From an uncultured Croceitalea sp. (GTDB lineage Bacteria > Bacteroidota > Bacteroidia > Flavobacteriales > Flavobacteriaceae), in the NCBI GenBank assembly GCA_947499565.1, contig CANMOV010000002.1, positions 310,001-374,000 of the forward strand: 64,000 bases of DNA, read 5' to 3'. Below, one piece after another: positions 61,470 through 64,000 of this stretch. The first letter of the stretch is position 1; the number at the start of each line of letters is the position of its first letter. The position numbers and the translations under genes were made by a program. Under the pieces are notes generated by a model. It was given only the letters and a program-made list of their open reading frames with translations, ran no database searches and was not told the origin of the DNA.

Positions 61470-62573
61470 TTACTCTTCAGAATCTTCAACACCACCTTTA
61501 GTGTTGTCTTGCCATTCTTTAAGCTCTTCCCATTTGCCATCTGCAGCCATTTTGGCTTGTTTTGGCCATGAAGCTGGCTCTAAGTGTGCTAATCTTGGGC
61601 TAGCATCTGTTAGAATAGTTTTTACTGCATCTGGTTTAGCTTTTGCTAAATCAGCATAAGTTGCAATACCAGCAGCAACTAGAGCCTCAGCAGCTTTTGG
61701 TCCTATACCTTCTATTTTGGTTAGGTCATCTGCTTTCTTTGCTTTTGGAGCTGCCTTCTTTTTTGGTTTTTCTTCAGCAGGAGCTGCTTCAACTTTTTCT
61801 TGAGCTGTCTTTTCAGCTTTTGGAGCTGCTACTTTCTCTTTTGCTTTAGGTTGTTCTTTACCTTCTTTATCTCCTTGTTTTTCTGCTTTTCTGTCTGCTA
61901 GACCTTCAGCAACAGCCTCAGTTACAGCACCCATAATTACCTCAATAGACTTTCCTGCATCATCATTTGCTGGAATAATGTAATCGATAGGTCTTGGGTC
62001 AGAGTTGGTATCAACAATTGCAAAAATTGGGATTTTCAATTTTTGTGCTTCTTTAACGGCAATGTGCTCACGCATCGTATCAACAATAAAAATTGCACCA
62101 GGTAAACGTGTCATTTCAGAAATTGAACCCAGGTTCTTTTCTAGTTTAGCACGCAAACGGTCCACTTGCAAACGTTCTTTTTTAGACAGGGTTAAAAAAG
62201 TACCGTCTTTTTTCATACGATCAATCGCAGCCATTTTCTTAACTGCTTTACGAATGGTAACAAAGTTAGTTAACATACCACCTGGCCATCTTTCTGTGAT
62301 GTATGGCATATTTACATTAGCAACTTTTTCAGCAACAATATCTTTTGCTTGTTTCTTAGTTGCTACGAAAAGGATTTTTCTTCCAGACGCTGCAATTTTC
62401 TTTAAGGCCTCATTAGCCTCATCTAATTTTGCAACTGTTTTGTAAAGATTGATAACGTGAATACCGTTACGCTCCATGTAGATGTAAGGAGCCATATTCG
62501 GATTCCACTTTCTTGTAAGGTGTCCAAAATGCACACCTGCTTCTAATAATTGTTTTACTTCGACTTTCGCCAT
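61470..62573 (-). CDS. rpsB: 30S ribosomal protein S2 with C-terminal helix-hairpin-helix extension
   Basis: 367 residues. The first about 225 residues are a normal S2 (LLEAGVHFGHLTRKWNPNM, RWPGGMLTNFVTIRKAV, VDTNSDPRPIDYIIPANDDA). Then comes an Ala/Lys/Glu/Pro-rich linker (about 228-282), and from residue 283 a domain reading DLTKIEGIGPKAAEALVAAG, a helix-hairpin-helix of the kind found in DNA-binding proteins, followed by ADLAKAKPDAVKTILTDA. This extension is not in standard S2. A structured leader precedes it (62651-62727). Confidence 0.92.
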   Translation of the reverse strand: MAKVEVKQLLEAGVHFGHLTRKWNPNMAPYIYMERNGIHVINLYKTVAKLDEANEALKKIAASGRKILFVATKKQAKDIVAEKVANVNMPYITERWPGGMLTNFVTIRKAVKKMAAIDRMKKDGTFLTLSKKERLQVDRLRAKLEKNLGSISEMTRLPGAIFIVDTMREHIAVKEAQKLKIPIFAIVDTNSDPRPIDYIIPANDDAGKSIEVIMGAVTEAVAEGLADRKAEKQGDKEGKEQPKAKEKVAAPKAEKTAQEKVEAAPAEEKPKKKAAPKAKKADDLTKIEGIGPKAAEALVAAGIATYADLAKAKPDAVKTILTDASPRLAHLEPASWPKQAKMAADGKWEELKEWQDNTKGGVEDSEE

Positions 62574-62650
62574 TTTAAATTTAGTTTACGTTCTTTTGAA
62601 TTAGCAATGATAAAGTGGTATCCAAAACTTAGTTAAGGAAGCCTTCACCA

Positions 62651-62727
62651 TTTAGATGCTAAACTAACTGCGCCCTAAATTAATTTCAGGGTCTCCAGAA
62701 ACCGCTATGATTTTTCAACTGCGGCTA
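62651..62727 (-). promoter_or_regulatory. Structured 5' leader of rpsB
   Basis: On the minus strand three or four hairpins form: CCGC/GCGG (arms at about 62702-62705 and 62721-62724), GGTTT-CTGG-AGACC (62690-62703), CCCT-AAAT/ATTT-AGGG with one bulged base (62673-62691) and TTTAG-CAT-CTAAA (62651-62663). They lie in the roughly 165-base upstream region of rpsB and could be the site where S2 or another protein controls translation. Only the base pairing is seen directly. Confidence 0.4.
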
Positions 62728-62790
62728 TTTTTAATTGTTTCTACCATTAGGTAAAAACTTTCAATGAACTTTGTTAGAAAATATAATAAA

Positions 62791-62811
62791 GGCATCCTGG
62801 AAAAGGATGCC
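62791..62811 (-). terminator. Terminator of the rplM-rpsI operon
   Basis: GGCATCC (62791-62797) pairs with GGATGCC (62805-62811). It lies 14 bases past the rpsI stop on the minus strand, with T-rich sequence after it. Confidence 0.75.
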
Positions 62812-62824
62812 ATATAATTTGTGA

Positions 62825-63211
62825 TTAACGTTTTGAGAATTGGAATTTCTTACGAGCTTTCTTCTGACCAAATTTCTTACGCTCTACCATTCTTGGGTCT
62901 CTAGTTAACAAACCTTCTGGCTTCAGTATTAATCTGTTCTCAGCATCTATTTCGCACATTACTCTTGACAATGCTAAACGAACAGCTTCTGCCTGACCAG
63001 TGATTCCGCCACCGTATACATTTACTTTAACATCATAGTTTCCTTCAGTTTCAGTAAGTGTAAAAGGTTGTTTTACTTTATATTGTAAAGTAGCTGTAGA
63101 AAAATAGTCTTCTAGCTTTCTTTTATTAACGGTAATGTTTCCTTTTCCTTCAGAAACATATACACGAGCTACAGCTGTTTTTCTTCTTCCGATTTTATGA
63201 ATAACGTCCAT
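62825..63211 (-). CDS. rpsI: 30S ribosomal protein S9
   Basis: 128 residues, full length. It begins IHKIGRRKTAVARVYV and ends in the conserved KKFGQKKARKKFQFSKR tail that reaches the P-site tRNA. GGGITGQAEAVRLALSR is the usual core. Its ATG directly follows the rplM stop, giving a two-gene unit ended by the hairpin at 62791-62811. Confidence 0.97.
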   Translation of the reverse strand: MDVIHKIGRRKTAVARVYVSEGKGNITVNKRKLEDYFSTATLQYKVKQPFTLTETEGNYDVKVNVYGGGITGQAEAVRLALSRVMCEIDAENRLILKPEGLLTRDPRMVERKKFGQKKARKKFQFSKR

Positions 63212-63667
63212 CTATTTGTAGTCGTTTAAGTTAATTGCTTTAGGTTTTTGAGCTTCTTGCCCGTGCTCAGCACCAGCATATACCTTTAGGTTTCTAAATA
63301 AATCAGCACCTAATTTGTTTTTAGGAAGCATTCCCTTAACAGATTTTTCAATAATTCTTTCGGGTTGTTTCTCTAATAACTGAGAAGCACTAGTTGAACG
63401 TTGACCGCCTGGATAACCAGTATATCTTAAATAGGTTTTATCTTCCCATTTGTTACCGCTCATTTGAATTTTCTCTGCGTTGATAACAACTACATTGTCA
63501 CCACAATCTACATGAGGAGTAAAGTTTGGCTTGTACTTTCCTCTTAGTATTTTGGCGACTTTAGAAGCCAATCTACCTAATGTCTGTCCTTCAGCATCAA
63601 CCAATACCCATTGCTTATCAACAGTAGACTTATTGGCAGAAATAGTTTTATAACTTAATGTATCCAC
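63212..63667 (-). CDS. rplM: 50S ribosomal protein L13
   Basis: 151 residues from GTG 63667 (MDTLSYKTISANKS), the usual L13 start in Flavobacteria; the longer frame to 63745 would overlap the promoter and adds an unrelated N-terminus. Core motifs: WVLVDAEGQTLGRLASKVAKIL, HVDCGDNVVVINAEKI and GMLPKNKLG. It leads the rplM-rpsI unit. The promoter at 63716-63746 fits the consensus perfectly. Confidence 0.95.
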   Translation of the reverse strand: MDTLSYKTISANKSTVDKQWVLVDAEGQTLGRLASKVAKILRGKYKPNFTPHVDCGDNVVVINAEKIQMSGNKWEDKTYLRYTGYPGGQRSTSASQLLEKQPERIIEKSVKGMLPKNKLGADLFRNLKVYAGAEHGQEAQKPKAINLNDYK

Positions 63668-63715
63668 TTCTCTAAAAAGTATTAAATTTTGTAATCGTTC
63701 CCAAATAATGGGGTG

Positions 63716-63746
63716 CAAATGTACAATTATTAGATTGAATTGCAAA
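63716..63746 (-). promoter_or_regulatory. rplM promoter
   Basis: On the minus strand TTTG (63743-63746) is followed after exactly 19 bases by TACATTTG (63716-63723), the Bacteroidetes -33/-7 consensus. The start codon is 48 bases further. Confidence 0.8.
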
Positions 63747-63906
63747 TGGTTGGGAAAGAATATTTTTTAATTTTTTGAATCATAAAAATGTATTGGAAAA
63801 AGAGGGAAAAAGGAATTTGTTAAAAAAAGATTAAAAATTGTTTTTACTGTAACTGTTCAGGATTAGGTGAGTCTTTACTACACATCTAATCAAAAAACAA
63901 AACATT

Positions 63907-64000
63907 GTGAGAAATCCAACCTTTCTTCTTGCTTTAGTTCTGTCCTCTTGTTTTTTAACTGCTCAAGAAGAAACAGAACAAGCACAGGACACTACAGGAA
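63907..64000 (+). CDS. Exported protein, 5' part only
   Basis: From GTG 63907 the frame reads a basic RNPTF start, a hydrophobic core (LLALVLSSCFL) and TAQEETEQAQDTT, a signal peptide cut after TAQ. The gene runs off the window. It is divergent from rplM. In related genomes a DUF3078 gene is often found here, but the visible part is too short to confirm this. Confidence 0.6.
   Translation, partial: MRNPTFLLALVLSSCFLTAQEETEQAQDTTG

Noticed and set aside
62005-62445. 146-codon ORF opposite rpsB
   Set aside because: Complement of conserved S2 coding sequence; no homology of its own.
1-64000. CRISPR array, insertion sequence or prophage
   Set aside because: No regularly spaced repeats with unique spacers, no transposase, integrase or phage structural genes were recognised; the only tandem arrays are the tRNA-tail repeat, the SBBP coding repeats and the exbD duplication.

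Overview
The window looks like a chromosomal segment of an AT-rich Bacteroidetes bacterium, most probably a member of Flavobacteriaceae. Evidence: the Bacteroidetes promoter form TTTG-N19/20-TAnnTTTG (best before rplM and blaI), weak Shine-Dalgarno sequences, rpsB-tsf-pyrH-frr and rplM-rpsI gene orders, tandem long and short ExbD paralogs, LytTR two-component pairs, SBBP repeat proteins and many Bacteroidetes-typical DUFs. This is inferred from gene content; no rRNA or other species marker is present.

Layout. 1-9 kb: the end of a nitroreductase gene, then small housekeeping genes (ruvC, hemW, a cyclase-family hydrolase, an AhpD-like enzyme, a DUF4260/DUF4230/Dabb/GNAT/MmcQ run) and a membrane-anchored MutS-like ATPase. 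9-16 kb: DUF4407 protein, a BlaI-BlaR1-like repressor/M56 peptidase pair with operators lying on its promoter, a PhnA-like protein, an M20 dipeptidase, and two related tiny ORFs flanking this block. 16.0-16.4 kb: tRNA-Leu(UAG) followed by a 121-bp tandem repeat that repeats the tRNA 3' end and its terminator. 16.4-31 kb: an accessory region with a serine hydrolase, three diverging Esterase D-like proteins (two with altered nucleophile motifs), two LytS/LytTR pairs, DinB, DUF4386, DUF6326, an SBBP propeller protein, a NUDIX hydrolase and several gene remnants. Some genes here are separated by recurring CCGTTG / GTT[AG]GCAGTAATA elements with inverted arms, resembling a gene-cassette array. 31-45 kb: sugar porter, Kdo transferase (waaA), DegT aminotransferase, galE, amidohydrolase, 2-oxoglutarate dehydrogenase E1/E2 (sucA-sucB), a poly-T frameshifted exported protein, an aspartic protease, tatD and an L-asparaginase. 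45-49 kb: tRNA-Ser(GGA) and an ExbB-ExbD locus in which the ExbD pair is duplicated. 49-64 kb: outer-membrane barrel, PAP2-like membrane protein, rpoN, asnS, MMPL transporter, frr, pyrH, an ECF sigma/anti-sigma operon with two DUF4097-like exported proteins, then tsf, rpsB (with an unusual C-terminal helix-hairpin-helix extension), rpsI, rplM and the start of an exported protein.

How the genes work together. The 45-57 kb and 60-64 kb parts are core translation, nucleotide and envelope-energisation functions. The 16-31 kb part looks like a tRNA-adjacent variable region. There the first LytS/LytTR pair lies divergent to the serine hydrolase and esterase and is their likely regulator. The BlaI/M56 pair is probably autoregulated, because its palindromes cover both promoter boxes. 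No CRISPR array, insertion sequence, complete integrase or phage gene was recognised.
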